Source: an uncultured Tissierellia bacterium
GTDB lineage: Bacteria; Bacillota; Clostridia; Tissierellales; Peptoniphilaceae
Direction of reading: 5' to 3'
Assembly: GCA_937923265.1 (NCBI GenBank)
Contig: CALAJY010000032.1
Location: 1 to 64,000 of the forward strand
Length of the DNA stretch: 64,000 nt
Part shown: positions 1 through 7,988 of the stretch, piece by piece
How positions within the stretch are numbered: position 1 is the first letter of the stretch
How the letters are laid out: each line of letters opens with the position of its first letter
Made by a program: the position numbers and the translations under genes
The notes under the pieces: generated by a model
What the model was told of the DNA's origin: nothing
The model's database searches: none
What the model saw: the letters and a program-made list of their open reading frames with translations, nothing else

Positions 1-295
1 CATCATCCGCCGTCTCCGGTTTCAATCCGATGTTGATGAGAAGCTTCCGAATCACCTGATGGCGTTCATCGATATTCGTCCCAATCCGCTCTCCCGAAGG
101 AGTCAGCGTGAGTTCTCCGTCTTCTTTCATGATGACATGGCCTTCCTCTTCTAACTTTTTCATGGCGTTGGATACCGAGGCGCGGCTCAAATCCAAATGG
201 TTGGCCACGTCGACGGAACGAACATGACCTAACTGCCGATGGAGAACCACAATGGCTTCCAAATAGTTCTCCGAAGAATCATGCATATTGTGCAT
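1..295 (-). CDS. DtxR/MntR-family metal-dependent regulator (N-terminal part, runs off window)
   Basis: The N-terminal 98 codons read MHNMHDSSENYLEAIVVL and continue through a winged helix (RSVDVANHLDLSRASVSNAM, then KKLEEEGHV). This is the DNA-binding domain of DtxR/MntR/IdeR repressors, which sense Fe(II) or Mn(II). The start at 295 has AAAGGAG seven bases upstream. The ATG directly abuts the stop of the upstream gene (TAG at 296-298), so the two are co-transcribed. The metal-binding and dimerisation domain lies beyond base 1, so iron and manganese specificity cannot be told apart. It is a natural candidate to control the feo genes at 12.6-15.4 kb, which is an inference only. Confidence 0.88.
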   Translation of the reverse strand, partial: MHNMHDSSENYLEAIVVLHRQLGHVRSVDVANHLDLSRASVSNAMKKLEEEGHVIMKEDGELTLTPSGERIGTNIDERHQVIRKLLINIGLKPETADD

Positions 296-1066
296 CTAGG
301 ACTCCTTTCCTTGCTGCCTCTTTCCCGATTGGGTGCGCCACCAGTCCCCGTGCGAGGAAAAAAGCAAGTAAATCAATAGTAACATCAATATCGCCGGGGT
401 AAGACCCCAGAGATTTCCTCCACCCACCAAATCCGCCAGGCCAATGAGAAAGTCCACCAGAAAGGCGCAGAGGGCGGTGCGATATGCCCGATAAAAAGCG
501 AGGGCGAGCAACATCCGAACCAGAGGACCGGCGGCAAGCATCCCCATGTCTGACCAAAGGTACATGGTAAAGAGCAAGGCGACCAAGAGACCCGTAACAC
601 CCATCGCAAAGTAGGAGAAGGATCTCTGGAGGGGGGAGGTCACCGCCCGCTCATAAAAAAAGCTCAGGGCGAGCGCCAGTGCCGCCGATTGGAGCAGGGC
701 GAGAAGCACGGGATAGAGCCCCGGAAGCTTGCCCCCCAACTGTAAGGCCGGTAAAAAATTCGTAAAAACACCCGCCAACAAACTAAAGAGGACCGGACGG
801 TAAAGATTTCGTCCCCCAAAGAGGGGAAAGGAAAGGCCGTCCCCCCTCCGCCATAAGAGGCCAAAGAGCAGGGCGGTAAAAATCAGGGTGAGGGGGAACC
901 AAGCGAGCCGGAGGTAGACAAGCTCCATGTTGCCCGTTCCCTGCGGGAGAGGAAGAAGAAGGCTTCCCGCTCGCATCAGAAGAAAATGAACCATGAAAAA
1001 AATGGAACATTGCAACTTCCAATCGCTTAATTTCAAAAATGGTAGGTTACTCGGTGTACGATTCAT
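296..1066 (-). CDS. Polytopic membrane protein of unknown function, co-transcribed with a DtxR-type regulator
   Basis: About 256 residues, with roughly six to seven hydrophobic segments (for example FFMVHFLLMRAGSLLLPL near the N-terminus and LTPAILMLLLIYLLF near the C-terminus) separated by short Arg-containing loops; the C-terminal tail is basic and polar. I do not recognise the family. Two adjacent ATGs exist (1069 and 1066). GGAGG is only two bases from the first and five from the second, so 1066 is preferred. It is the first gene of a two-gene unit with the DtxR-type repressor, which starts immediately after its stop. A role in metal homeostasis is possible but rests only on that neighbour. 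Confidence 0.75.
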   Translation of the reverse strand: MNRTPSNLPFLKLSDWKLQCSIFFMVHFLLMRAGSLLLPLPQGTGNMELVYLRLAWFPLTLIFTALLFGLLWRRGDGLSFPLFGGRNLYRPVLFSLLAGVFTNFLPALQLGGKLPGLYPVLLALLQSAALALALSFFYERAVTSPLQRSFSYFAMGVTGLLVALLFTMYLWSDMGMLAAGPLVRMLLALAFYRAYRTALCAFLVDFLIGLADLVGGGNLWGLTPAILMLLLIYLLFSSHGDWWRTQSGKRQQGKES

Positions 1067-1088
1067 CATTTCCTCCCTAAGTATAGCT

Positions 1089-1117
1089 ATTATACCGTAT
1101 TTCGCGCGGACATAGAA
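1089..1117 (-). promoter_or_regulatory. Probable promoter of the membrane protein/DtxR unit
   Basis: On the minus strand a consensus -10 TATAAT (1089-1094) is preceded by 17 bases and a weak -35 TTCTAT (1112-1117). It lies 23 bases upstream of the ATG. Only the -10 is strong. Confidence 0.5.
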
Positions 1118-1144
1118 GACGGGAGCAGGGACATCTCCGACTTG

Positions 1145-1171
1145 TTATCACTCTTTTAAATTGAGTGCTAA
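1145..1171 (+). promoter_or_regulatory. CIRCE element (HrcA operator)
   Basis: TTATCACTC, nine bases, then GAGTGCTAA. This matches the CIRCE consensus (TTAGCACTC-N9-GAGTGCTAA) with one mismatch in the left arm. It ends six bases before the -35 box of the hsp20 promoter. CIRCE is the binding site of the heat-shock repressor HrcA in Bacillota and usually sits at groESL and hrcA-dnaK. Neither of those operons is in this window. Confidence 0.9.
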
Positions 1172-1177
1172 TTTTTC

Positions 1178-1205
1178 TTGACATTATAGTCAGAGATGGT
1201 ATAAT
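1178..1205 (+). promoter_or_regulatory. Sigma-A-type promoter of hsp20
   Basis: Perfect -35 TTGACA (1178-1183), a 16-base spacer and perfect -10 TATAAT (1200-1205). Transcription would begin near 1212 and give a 5' leader of about 58 nt. The CIRCE element lies directly upstream. Confidence 0.88.
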
Positions 1206-1269
1206 TAAGTCAACGGGAGAGAAGAGCTCCTGAGAATATAGAAACAAACGAAGAAAAGGAGTGTGTATT

Positions 1270-1704
1270 ATGTTGAGATTAGTACCTTACTATGGAAACA
1301 CGTTGGACAAGAGCTACTCGGATATGAGCGACATGATTGATAACTTCTTTAAAGCCCCCTTCTCGGACGGCGTATATGATTCCTTCAAGGTGGATGTCAA
1401 GAAAGAAGAAGACAAGTATGTGGTCACCGCAGACCTCCCCGGCGTAAGCAAGGAAAACTTGGATGTCAATGTGGAAGATGGGGTTCTTACCATTGCGGTA
1501 GAGCAGAAGGAAGAAAAGGAAGAGAAAGACGACAAGGGCAATTACCTGCACAGAGAGCGTCGCATGGTGAACTCCTCACGTCGCATCAGCCTGGGCGATG
1601 TGGATGAGGATGCCATCGATGCGGAACTGAAAGATGGTGTCTTAACCGTGAGCCTTCCCATCAAGGCGGAGGTCTCCAACAAGAAGTCCATTTCCATCCG
1701 CTAG
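1270..1704 (+). CDS. Small heat-shock protein, Hsp20/alpha-crystallin family
   Basis: 144 residues. The alpha-crystallin domain runs from about residue 38 (FKVDVKKEEDKYVVTADLPG) to about 130, with the family signature ADLPGVSKENLDVNVEDGVL and the conserved late motif ELKDGVLTVSLP. The C-terminus carries the short I-x-I-like element SISIR. It is a cytosolic ATP-independent holdase that binds unfolding proteins. The reading frame extends to a GTG at 1261, but AAAGGAG at 1256-1262 fits the ATG at 1270, giving MLRLVPYYGN. Regulation is by a strong promoter with an adjacent CIRCE site, so HrcA-controlled heat induction is expected. Confidence 0.95.
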   Translation: MLRLVPYYGNTLDKSYSDMSDMIDNFFKAPFSDGVYDSFKVDVKKEEDKYVVTADLPGVSKENLDVNVEDGVLTIAVEQKEEKEEKDDKGNYLHRERRMVNSSRRISLGDVDEDAIDAELKDGVLTVSLPIKAEVSNKKSISIR

Positions 1705-1726
1705 GTGCGGAAAATACCCCCCTATC

Positions 1727-1764
1727 AAAAAAAGAGCCAGCCCCTTTGGGTCGGCTCTTTTTTT
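1727..1764. terminator. Intrinsic terminator between hsp20 and hup
   Basis: An A-run, then a GAGCC...GGCTC hairpin, then a T-run. It serves the convergent hsp20 (+) and hup (-) genes. Confidence 0.85.
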
Positions 1765-1780
1765 CATAAGCAAACGAACA

Positions 1781-2059
1781 TTACTTATTGACAGCTTCTT
1801 TCAGACTCTTGCCTGCTTTGAATACAGGAGCGGTGGAAGCCGGAATCTTGATGGATTCCTTGGGGTTTCTGGGGTTTCTTCCCTCACGAGCTTTGCGCTG
1901 ACGAGTTTCAAAGGTACCAAAACCAACTAATTGTACCTTTTCTCCTTCTACGAGAGCTGCTTCAACGGTGTTTAATAAAGCATCCAAAGCACGGGTAGAT
2001 TCCGCCTTACTCAGGCCACTTTTTTCAGCGATGCTTGCAATCAATTCAGCTTTGTTCAT
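1781..2059 (-). CDS. hup: DNA-binding protein HU
   Basis: 92 residues, MNKAELIASIAEKSGLSKAE, with the HU/IHF signature GFGTFETRQRKAREGRNPRN. Helical N-terminal dimerisation half; the basic beta-arm ends with the conserved Pro in RNPRNPKE. It is a nucleoid protein that bends and compacts DNA. Length matches the family. Start ATG at 2059 has GGGAGG upstream. It has its own strong promoter (2104-2131) and ends at a terminator shared with hsp20, so it is monocistronic. No odd features. Confidence 0.97.
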   Translation of the reverse strand: MNKAELIASIAEKSGLSKAESTRALDALLNTVEAALVEGEKVQLVGFGTFETRQRKAREGRNPRNPKESIKIPASTAPVFKAGKSLKEAVNK

Positions 2060-2103
2060 AATTTCCTCCCTAAACTTGTTATCAGTGAAAATACTGTAGT
2101 TAG

Positions 2104-2131
2104 ATTATATCAAAAGCAAGGGCAAGTGCAA
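2104..2131 (-). promoter_or_regulatory. hup promoter
   Basis: Minus strand: -35 TTGCAC (2126-2131), a 16-base spacer and -10 TATAAT (2104-2109). The leader is about 40 nt and ends at GGGAGGAAATT before the hup ATG. Confidence 0.8.
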
Positions 2132-2190
2132 ATAAGAGGCGTAATTTTCCGCCATTTCTCTCTTCCGAGCCCCAAAAACGAAAATAATCA

Positions 2191-3234
2191 TTAGTGAATC
2201 GGGAGATTATTATCCAGGATCATTAACCCATATTTTTTCCCTAACTTATTTAGGTAGGATAAATAGGCCTCATCCTCCGCCAACTTTCGGATATGGTCCC
2301 CCAGTTCCTCGGCGCTTTCCTTCCTTTTTAAAATTCTGGTCACCTGATAGCTGCCCTGCACAAATTCGATCTGCGTGTTTCCCGCCTCGCGCTTCAGCAG
2401 GTCCTTGTTCTCCAGCTCGGGGCTGTCCCAGCCCTGATTTCGCACAAGCACCACTCCGGTTCGCTCAAACAAATCGTTGTTGTACTGATGTGCCAATTCC
2501 TCGGCCCGATTCGGCTGGTCCCGTAGGATCTTCTCCACCTCTTCCGCCTCCGCCTTGGTGGGCAGGGAAACCCGGACATAGTCAATCCGGTAGCACTTTT
2601 CCGGATCTTTTTTGAAAAAGGCGAGACAGGCCTCGGAGGAAAGCGGATGGGCGCTCAGGTAGGCCTTGCGATGGGCCTCTCCTCTCGCCTCCTTCTTCAG
2701 GGAATCCTCATATTGGCTCTTGGAAATGTGGTAGCTTTTCAGCTGGCTTTCCAGGGCTTCCTCTCCGCCGAAGCGGTTCACCGCTTCCTTGTGCTTCTTT
2801 TCATAGAGAAGCCCTTCCTCCTGTTTGCCCCACTCCCCGTCCTTTTCCACCAGCTTGTCCACGGCCCACTGTTGTACCAGCTTTCTTCGCCTTGTCCGGT
2901 TCTCTTTTTCCTCTTCCCGCCGTTTCTTCTCTTCCTGCTGAATCTGTAGGGCACTTTTCCTCGTGCTCTCCCCGCTTTGGGAAGAGGTCCGATCCTCGTT
3001 CCCCGTGGACGAAGAGCCTTCCCCATCGATGACATCCTCCGCTTCCTCCGGGGAGGATGCGACTTCCTTCTTGCACGAAATCAGCCGGTAGAACTGTTCT
3101 TCCTTTAGGAGTTCCTCCGCGGTCAGCTTCTCCCCCTCCATGCTGGCAACGAGATTGGGAGCGGGTGCACAGGAGGAAAGGAGTCCCAGAAGAATCCCGC
3201 TCAGCGCAAGGGCCGCGATTTTCTTAATTCGCAT
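2191..3234 (-). CDS. PrsA/SurA-like lipoprotein, putative extracytoplasmic foldase
   Basis: 347 residues from ATG 3234. Residues 1-22 form a lipoprotein signal (MRIKKIAALALSGILLGLLS followed by SC, lipobox Cys22). A very charged, probably disordered or coiled stretch follows (EEKKRREEEKENRTRRRK), then a helical region like the SurA/PrsA N-domain (GGEEALESQLKSYHISKSQY). The C-terminal segment (YVRVSLPTKAEAEEVEKIL...FERTGVV) resembles a parvulin module but lacks its usual catalytic pattern. The frame stays open upstream into hslO, but the lipobox sets the start. An ATG at 3237 is also possible; AAGG is six bases from 3234. The start overlaps the end of hslO, so translation is coupled. Likely role: folding of secreted proteins outside the membrane. 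Confidence 0.75.
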   Translation of the reverse strand: MRIKKIAALALSGILLGLLSSCAPAPNLVASMEGEKLTAEELLKEEQFYRLISCKKEVASSPEEAEDVIDGEGSSSTGNEDRTSSQSGESTRKSALQIQQEEKKRREEEKENRTRRRKLVQQWAVDKLVEKDGEWGKQEEGLLYEKKHKEAVNRFGGEEALESQLKSYHISKSQYEDSLKKEARGEAHRKAYLSAHPLSSEACLAFFKKDPEKCYRIDYVRVSLPTKAEAEEVEKILRDQPNRAEELAHQYNNDLFERTGVVLVRNQGWDSPELENKDLLKREAGNTQIEFVQGSYQVTRILKRKESAEELGDHIRKLAEDEAYLSYLNKLGKKYGLMILDNNLPIH

Positions 3235-4108
3235 CATTCGCCTTGTTTTCCTCCCAAAATTCCTTCCCGAGAAGCCGGTATTTATGGTGACAGAATTCGC
3301 ATTCCACCTCGCAGCCTCCGTCTTCCACTGCCATTTCCCTCCGGTCCTTCTCCGGCAGCGATTGAACGGCAACGAGCATCTTCTCGCGGGAACAGGGACA
3401 GGCAAAGGAGACCGGGAGTTCCTCTAGAATATCAGGTTTTAAAGCAGAGAAATAATGCGAGAGAATTTGTCCCGGATTTTCTTGGGAAACCGCTTTCGTC
3501 ATGGGAGGCAGCTTCTCCAGGCAGGCTTCCAGCTTCGCAAAATCCTCCTCGGTGGTACCGGGAAGGGCCTGAATGAGAATTCCCCCGGCCGCCGCAACAT
3601 GGTAATCCGTCTCAACAAGAACCCCCAGGGAAACAACGGTGGGAGTTTGTTCGGACTTAGCAAAATAGGAAGCAAAATCCTCCGCAATTTCTCCGGAAAC
3701 CAGTGGAACGAGACCCGAAAAGGGCTCCCGATTGCGGTTCGCACGCACAAAATTCAGGGTGCCCTCCCGGCCGACCCAGCTCCCCACATCCAGGTGATGG
3801 TCCGAACGGGAGGGAACATCCGCCTCCGGGTGGGCACAGGAGACGCGAGCATGACCCTTGGAATCGGTTACTCCCACCAAGTATCCCGCCGGACCATTGC
3901 CCTTTATGGTGACGGTCTCCGCCGGTAGATCCTCATCAATCTGCAGGCTCAACAAGCTCATCATGGTGAGTAAGCGCCCCAAGCCCGCCGTTGCCGTCGG
4001 AGAACTCCGGTGGATGTTCCTCATTTCCTCCACCATCTCTGTTGTCTCTGCCACAAAAAAGCGAAAGCGGCCCCAAAAATCCACTGCCCGAATTAAACGG
4101 TCTGCCAT
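3224..4108 (-). CDS. hslO: Hsp33 redox-regulated chaperone
   Basis: 294 residues. N-terminal MADRLIRAVDFWGRFRFFVA, central GNGPAGYLVGVTDSKGHARV and the C-terminal redox zinc switch FACPCSREKM ... CEVECEFCHHKYRLLG (CxC plus CxxC) are all present. Hsp33 is a cytosolic holdase activated when oxidative unfolding releases its zinc. A GTG at 4114 is in frame, but AAAGGAG five bases before the ATG at 4108 decides the start. A terminator just upstream separates it from the cold-shock gene. Downstream it overlaps the PrsA-like lipoprotein by about 11 nt, pairing a cytosolic with an extracytoplasmic protein-quality-control factor. Confidence 0.95.
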   Translation of the reverse strand: MADRLIRAVDFWGRFRFFVAETTEMVEEMRNIHRSSPTATAGLGRLLTMMSLLSLQIDEDLPAETVTIKGNGPAGYLVGVTDSKGHARVSCAHPEADVPSRSDHHLDVGSWVGREGTLNFVRANRNREPFSGLVPLVSGEIAEDFASYFAKSEQTPTVVSLGVLVETDYHVAAAGGILIQALPGTTEEDFAKLEACLEKLPPMTKAVSQENPGQILSHYFSALKPDILEELPVSFACPCSREKMLVAVQSLPEKDRREMAVEDGGCEVECEFCHHKYRLLGKEFWEENKANDAN

Positions 4109-4126
4109 GTTCACTCCTTTCTCTCG

Positions 4127-4158
4127 AAAAAAAGGGCTGATATCAAAGATATCAGCCC
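4127..4158 (-). terminator. Terminator of the cold-shock gene
   Basis: Perfect 11-bp stem GGGCTGATATC/GATATCAGCCC with an AAA loop. On the minus strand it is followed by seven T (A-run 4127-4133). Confidence 0.9.
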
Positions 4159-4208
4159 ACCGGTTCGAACCATTAATATTTCAAAAAGTGATCTCTCACT
4201 CTGTCATA

Positions 4209-4412
4209 CTAAAGTTTTACTACGTTTGCCGCTTGAGGACCCTTAGCGCCTTCCGTAATGTCGAATTCCACTTCCTGTCCTTCATCTAAAGTACGGAACT
4301 CGCCCGTGTCGGGAAGTGCACTGAAATGTACGAAGACATCATTTCCATCTTCTGTCGATAAGAATCCATAACCCTTGGTTGCACTGAACCATTTTACTGT
4401 ACCTTTTACCAT
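4209..4412 (-). CDS. Cold-shock protein (CspA family)
   Basis: 67 residues, a single five-stranded OB fold. It starts MVKGTVKWFSATKGYGFLST, with RNP1-like KGYGFL and RNP2-like VFVHFSAL, and ends GPQAANVVKL. It binds single-stranded RNA and DNA and acts as an RNA chaperone. GGAGG lies upstream of the ATG, and its own terminator follows, so it is monocistronic. I saw no clear cold-box leader in the short upstream gap. Confidence 0.97.
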   Translation of the reverse strand: MVKGTVKWFSATKGYGFLSTEDGNDVFVHFSALPDTGEFRTLDEGQEVEFDITEGAKGPQAANVVKL

Positions 4413-4487
4413 TTAAATATTTCCTCCAAAAATTAGTTCATAGTTAAGTCAACTACTTTGACAGATTACCACGATTCCCGATGGCTG

Positions 4488-5240
4488 TCAATGGAAATCG
4501 ATTTTATTCCGACAGGAGCAGAGGATTCGACGGGTGTTTTCTCCCACTTTCCCATCCGTATCCAGGTCCCGGTAGTCGATCTTTTCAAAGCCCGCTTTCC
4601 GTAAAAGGACCGTCACCTGCGGCAGATCAAAAAAGTGCTGCACCTGCTCCTCATCAATGCGCCGGTAGCATCCTCCGTCCTCTTGAACAAAAAAGGTGAG
4701 AAAGGATGCTACGGTCTCCCCCTCGCGCGTATTATCCCAGCCATAGTAGATTTTCCCCTGCTCGTCTTCAAAATCATAGACATAGCAGTGATTACCCAGG
4801 TCTTGGAAAAGCCGTTTCCGGGAGTTCAGATCAAAGAGAAAGGGGGCACCCGGCTGTAGACAATCGGCCACTCGGCGAAAACAGGCAAGGAGGTCCTCCT
4901 CATCGTCCAGATAATTGAGAGTATCCAGGAGGCAGCAGCAGGCATCGGATTGGGGCGCCTGAAAGCTTCGAACGTCCTGACAGGTGAGGGTGACCCGGGG
5001 ATAGGAGGCAAGTTTAGGCCAAGCCCGGTTGAGCATGGCTTCTGACTCATCCAGGCCAAAGAGGGAGGAAAAGGAGGGGGCCAGGCGCCGGGTCAGGTTT
5101 CCCGTGCCGCAGCCCAGCTCCAAGAGCCTTCCTCCAAGTGCACCCGCCTCCTCCAGGCGGGCCCGCAGCCGATTCTCATAAAGGTCGTAATCGGTATCCG
5201 CCATCAGCCGGTCATAGATCTGTGCAAATTCCTTATACAT
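4488..5240 (-). CDS. Class I SAM-dependent methyltransferase, translationally coupled to valS
   Basis: 250 residues. SAM-binding motif I is LLELGCGTGNLTRRLA (residues ~38-53), followed by an acidic motif II region (LFGLDESEAML) and post-I DVRSFQAPQSDACCCLLDTL. The N-terminus MYKEFAQIYDRLMADTDYDLY is typical of the small clostridial methyltransferases often found beside valS or folC. The substrate is unknown. Its ATG overlaps the valS stop by 8 nt (ATGTATAA), so it is probably translated by ribosomes finishing valS. Confidence 0.88.
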   Translation of the reverse strand: MYKEFAQIYDRLMADTDYDLYENRLRARLEEAGALGGRLLELGCGTGNLTRRLAPSFSSLFGLDESEAMLNRAWPKLASYPRVTLTCQDVRSFQAPQSDACCCLLDTLNYLDDEEDLLACFRRVADCLQPGAPFLFDLNSRKRLFQDLGNHCYVYDFEDEQGKIYYGWDNTREGETVASFLTFFVQEDGGCYRRIDEEQVQHFFDLPQVTVLLRKAGFEKIDYRDLDTDGKVGENTRRILCSCRNKIDFH

Positions 5241-7878
5241 TCTTTTTTGCTTCCGTTATGGCCAGCTCCAGCTCCCGGAGGCGCTTCCGATGCTTCTCCA
5301 GTTTCTCCTTTTCCTTCTCCACGACCGCCGCGGGGGCTTTGTTGACAAAGCCCGGATTTTGGAGCTTCTTTTCCGCCCGCTGAATCTCTCCCAGGGCGTT
5401 TTCTTTTTCCTTCTCCAGCTTTCGCACCTCTTCCGCATAATCCACCAGGCCCTTCAGAGGAAGATAGATCTTCATCGAATCCTGGACCAGCACGGCGGCA
5501 TTGTCCAGCAGAGGATCCCGATCGAGCACCTGAATCTCCGAGGCGGAGGCCAGGGAAATAAATTTATCCGACAGCTCTTTCAGCGTTTGACGAATCGTCT
5601 CCGAGGGCGAATAGAAGACCAGGGGACTCTTTCGAGAGGGGGCGATGTTTCGGTTGGCTCTCTCGTTTCGGATCGCCGTGATTGCCTTCAGCACCAGGTC
5701 CACCGCCTCCCGGTCACAATCGAAGGCTTCTCCCTCTTCCGCCCGGGGATAGGGGGCATGAATCAGCTTACCTTTCGTGAAGGGCAGGGTCTGCCAAATC
5801 TCTTCCGTGATAAAAGGCATAAAGGGGTGGAGGAGACGGATAATCTCCGAAAGGGTCTTGGCCAGGACCGCCTGCGCGACCTTCTTCTTCTCCAAGTCCT
5901 CCCCATAGAGTCTTGCCTTGACCAGCTCCACATACCAGTCACAGTAGCGGTTCCAAACAAAATCATACAAGGCTTCCGCCGCCAGACCGATCTCAAAGTG
6001 GTCCAGGTTTCGGTCCACGGTTTCCTCCAAGTGCTGCAGGCAGGAAAGCACCCACCGGTCTTCCGGCTCCAGACGGTCCTTCGAAAATTGCGGCCGGGTA
6101 TCCTCTTCCAGGTTCATCAGAACAAAGCGGGTTGCGTTCCAAATTTTGTTGCAAAAGTTTCGACTCGCTTTCACCCGCTCTTCGGAATAGCGGGTGTCAT
6201 TGCCCGGGGAATTCCCGGTGATTAAGGTAAAGCGCAAAGCATCCGCTCCGTATTGGTCGATCACCTCCAGGGGATCGATGCCATTTCCTAACGACTTGCT
6301 CATCTTCCGCCCCTGCTCGTCCCGAACCAGACCGTTAAAATACACGTGGCGGAAGGGCACTTCCTTGGTGTGATGGAGGGAGCTGAAGATCATGCGGAAG
6401 ACCCAGAAGAAGATGATGTCATAGCCGGTGATCAGGGTATCGGTGGGGAAAAACTTTCTGAAATCCGACGTTTCCTCGGGCCACCCCAAGGTGGAAAAGG
6501 GCCACAAGGCCGAGGAGAACCAGGTGTCCAGGGTATCGGGATCCCGGTCCAAATGGTCTTTCCCGCAGTGGGGACAGGTGGTCGGGGTCTCTTCCGCAAC
6601 AATGATTTCTCCACAGTCCCGACAATACCAGACGGGGATGCGATGGCCCCACCAGAGTTGCCGGGAGATCGTCCAATCATGGATGTTGTCCAGCCAATGG
6701 TAATAGATCTTATCAAAGCGGGAGGGTATCAGCTGCACCTTGCCCTCCTCCACGGCCTTCTTGGCAGGCCGGGTCATCTTTTCCATCGCCACAAACCACT
6801 GCTTCGAGAGCAGGGGCTCGATCACCGTGTGACAGCGCTCACAGTGTCCCACGGCGTGGGCATGATCCTCGGTCTTGACGAGAAAGCCCTGATGCTCCAA
6901 GTCCTCCAGCATCTTCTTTCGTGCCTCATAGCGGTCCAGACCAGAATAGGGCGCATAGCCCGGGCAGATTGCTCCCTTCTCGTCGATGACCAGGCATTGG
7001 CCAAGTTGGTGGCGTTCTCCCACCAAAAAGTCATTGGGGTCATGGCTGGGGGTAATCTTGACACAGCCCGTTCCAAATTCGGGATCCACATAGGAATCGG
7101 CAACCACGGGAATCTCGCGACCCACCAAGGGAAGGCGAAGCGTCTTTCCGACCAAGTCCCGGTAGCGATCATCCTCGGGGTTTACAGCGACCGCCAAATC
7201 CCCCAGGAGGGTTTCCGGTCGGGTGGTGGCAATGGTCACAAAGCGGTCCTCTTCCCCGATGACCGGGTAGCGAAGATACCAGAGGTGACCATTCTCATCG
7301 ACATGCTCCACCTCCGCATCCGAGATCGCCGTGCCACAGTGGGGGCACCAGTTTACAATCCGGTCTCCCCGATAGATGAGCCCCTGATCATAGAGATTTT
7401 TAAAGACCCGGTTCACCGCCTTCGAAGAGCCCTCATCGAGGGTGAATCGCTCCCGAGACCAATCGCAGGAGACACCCAGCTTCCGCAGCTGGCGCTTGAT
7501 GTTCCCCCCGTATTCCCGTGTCCACTTCCAGGCCTCTTCCAAGAAAGCCTCTCTGCCCAGGTCCTCCTTGGTCTTTCCTTCTTTTCGCAGTTTTTCAACG
7601 ACCTTGGCCTCGGTGGAAATCGAGGCATGGTCGGTTCCGGGCACCCACAAGGCCTCAAAGCCCTTCATCCGCTTCCAGCGAATCAGAATATCCTGCAGGG
7701 TGTTGTTCATCGCATGGCCCATGTGCAGATTTCCGGTCACATTGGGAGGGGGCATGGTGATCGTGTAGGCAGGCTTCTCGCTGGTAACGTCGGCGATAAA
7801 GTCGCCGTCTTCCTCCCAGGACGTATAGATTCGATCCTCAAACTCCTTGGGATCATAGGTTTTTGACAGGTTCTTCAT
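5233..7878 (-). CDS. valS: Valyl-tRNA synthetase
   Basis: 881 residues, normal length for a class Ia enzyme. HIGH-type motif in PPPNVTGNLHMGHAMN (~residues 43-58). The CP1 editing domain includes TTRPETLLGDLAVAVNP. Zinc-like clusters CPHCG and CRDCG/CPHCG are present. KMSKS motif in GRKMSKSLGNGIDPLEV. The C-terminal coiled-coil arm (VRKLEKEKENALGEIQRAEK) is the valine-specific tRNA-binding arm. It charges tRNA-Val and edits Thr. Start ATG 7878 has GAGGAAAG upstream. The 110-nt leader holds a small hairpin but no T-box consensus. The methyltransferase gene follows with overlap. Confidence 0.98.
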   Translation of the reverse strand: MKNLSKTYDPKEFEDRIYTSWEEDGDFIADVTSEKPAYTITMPPPNVTGNLHMGHAMNNTLQDILIRWKRMKGFEALWVPGTDHASISTEAKVVEKLRKEGKTKEDLGREAFLEEAWKWTREYGGNIKRQLRKLGVSCDWSRERFTLDEGSSKAVNRVFKNLYDQGLIYRGDRIVNWCPHCGTAISDAEVEHVDENGHLWYLRYPVIGEEDRFVTIATTRPETLLGDLAVAVNPEDDRYRDLVGKTLRLPLVGREIPVVADSYVDPEFGTGCVKITPSHDPNDFLVGERHQLGQCLVIDEKGAICPGYAPYSGLDRYEARKKMLEDLEHQGFLVKTEDHAHAVGHCERCHTVIEPLLSKQWFVAMEKMTRPAKKAVEEGKVQLIPSRFDKIYYHWLDNIHDWTISRQLWWGHRIPVWYCRDCGEIIVAEETPTTCPHCGKDHLDRDPDTLDTWFSSALWPFSTLGWPEETSDFRKFFPTDTLITGYDIIFFWVFRMIFSSLHHTKEVPFRHVYFNGLVRDEQGRKMSKSLGNGIDPLEVIDQYGADALRFTLITGNSPGNDTRYSEERVKASRNFCNKIWNATRFVLMNLEEDTRPQFSKDRLEPEDRWVLSCLQHLEETVDRNLDHFEIGLAAEALYDFVWNRYCDWYVELVKARLYGEDLEKKKVAQAVLAKTLSEIIRLLHPFMPFITEEIWQTLPFTKGKLIHAPYPRAEEGEAFDCDREAVDLVLKAITAIRNERANRNIAPSRKSPLVFYSPSETIRQTLKELSDKFISLASASEIQVLDRDPLLDNAAVLVQDSMKIYLPLKGLVDYAEEVRKLEKEKENALGEIQRAEKKLQNPGFVNKAPAAVVEKEKEKLEKHRKRLRELELAITEAKKNV

Positions 7879-7988
7879 TCTTTCCTCTTTTCAATCTTCA
7901 AGCCGAACGAGCAAGTGTTTTCCGAAAAACAGCAGAATTCCCCTCGGTTACGGGCTTGACCTTCTCTATGAAATAATAACTGTCTCCG

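Noticed and set aside
2191..3405. 404-residue version of the lipoprotein
   Set aside because: The N-terminal 57 residues are out-of-frame hslO sequence; the lipobox signal fixes the start near 3234.
6346..7866. Plus-strand open frame of 506 codons
   Set aside because: It mirrors valS exactly; a long antisense frame is expected in a GC-rich conserved gene. No start site or family match.
7879..7988. T-box leader upstream of valS
   Set aside because: The T-box GGTGG-type sequence and specifier stem are absent; only a short hairpin is present.
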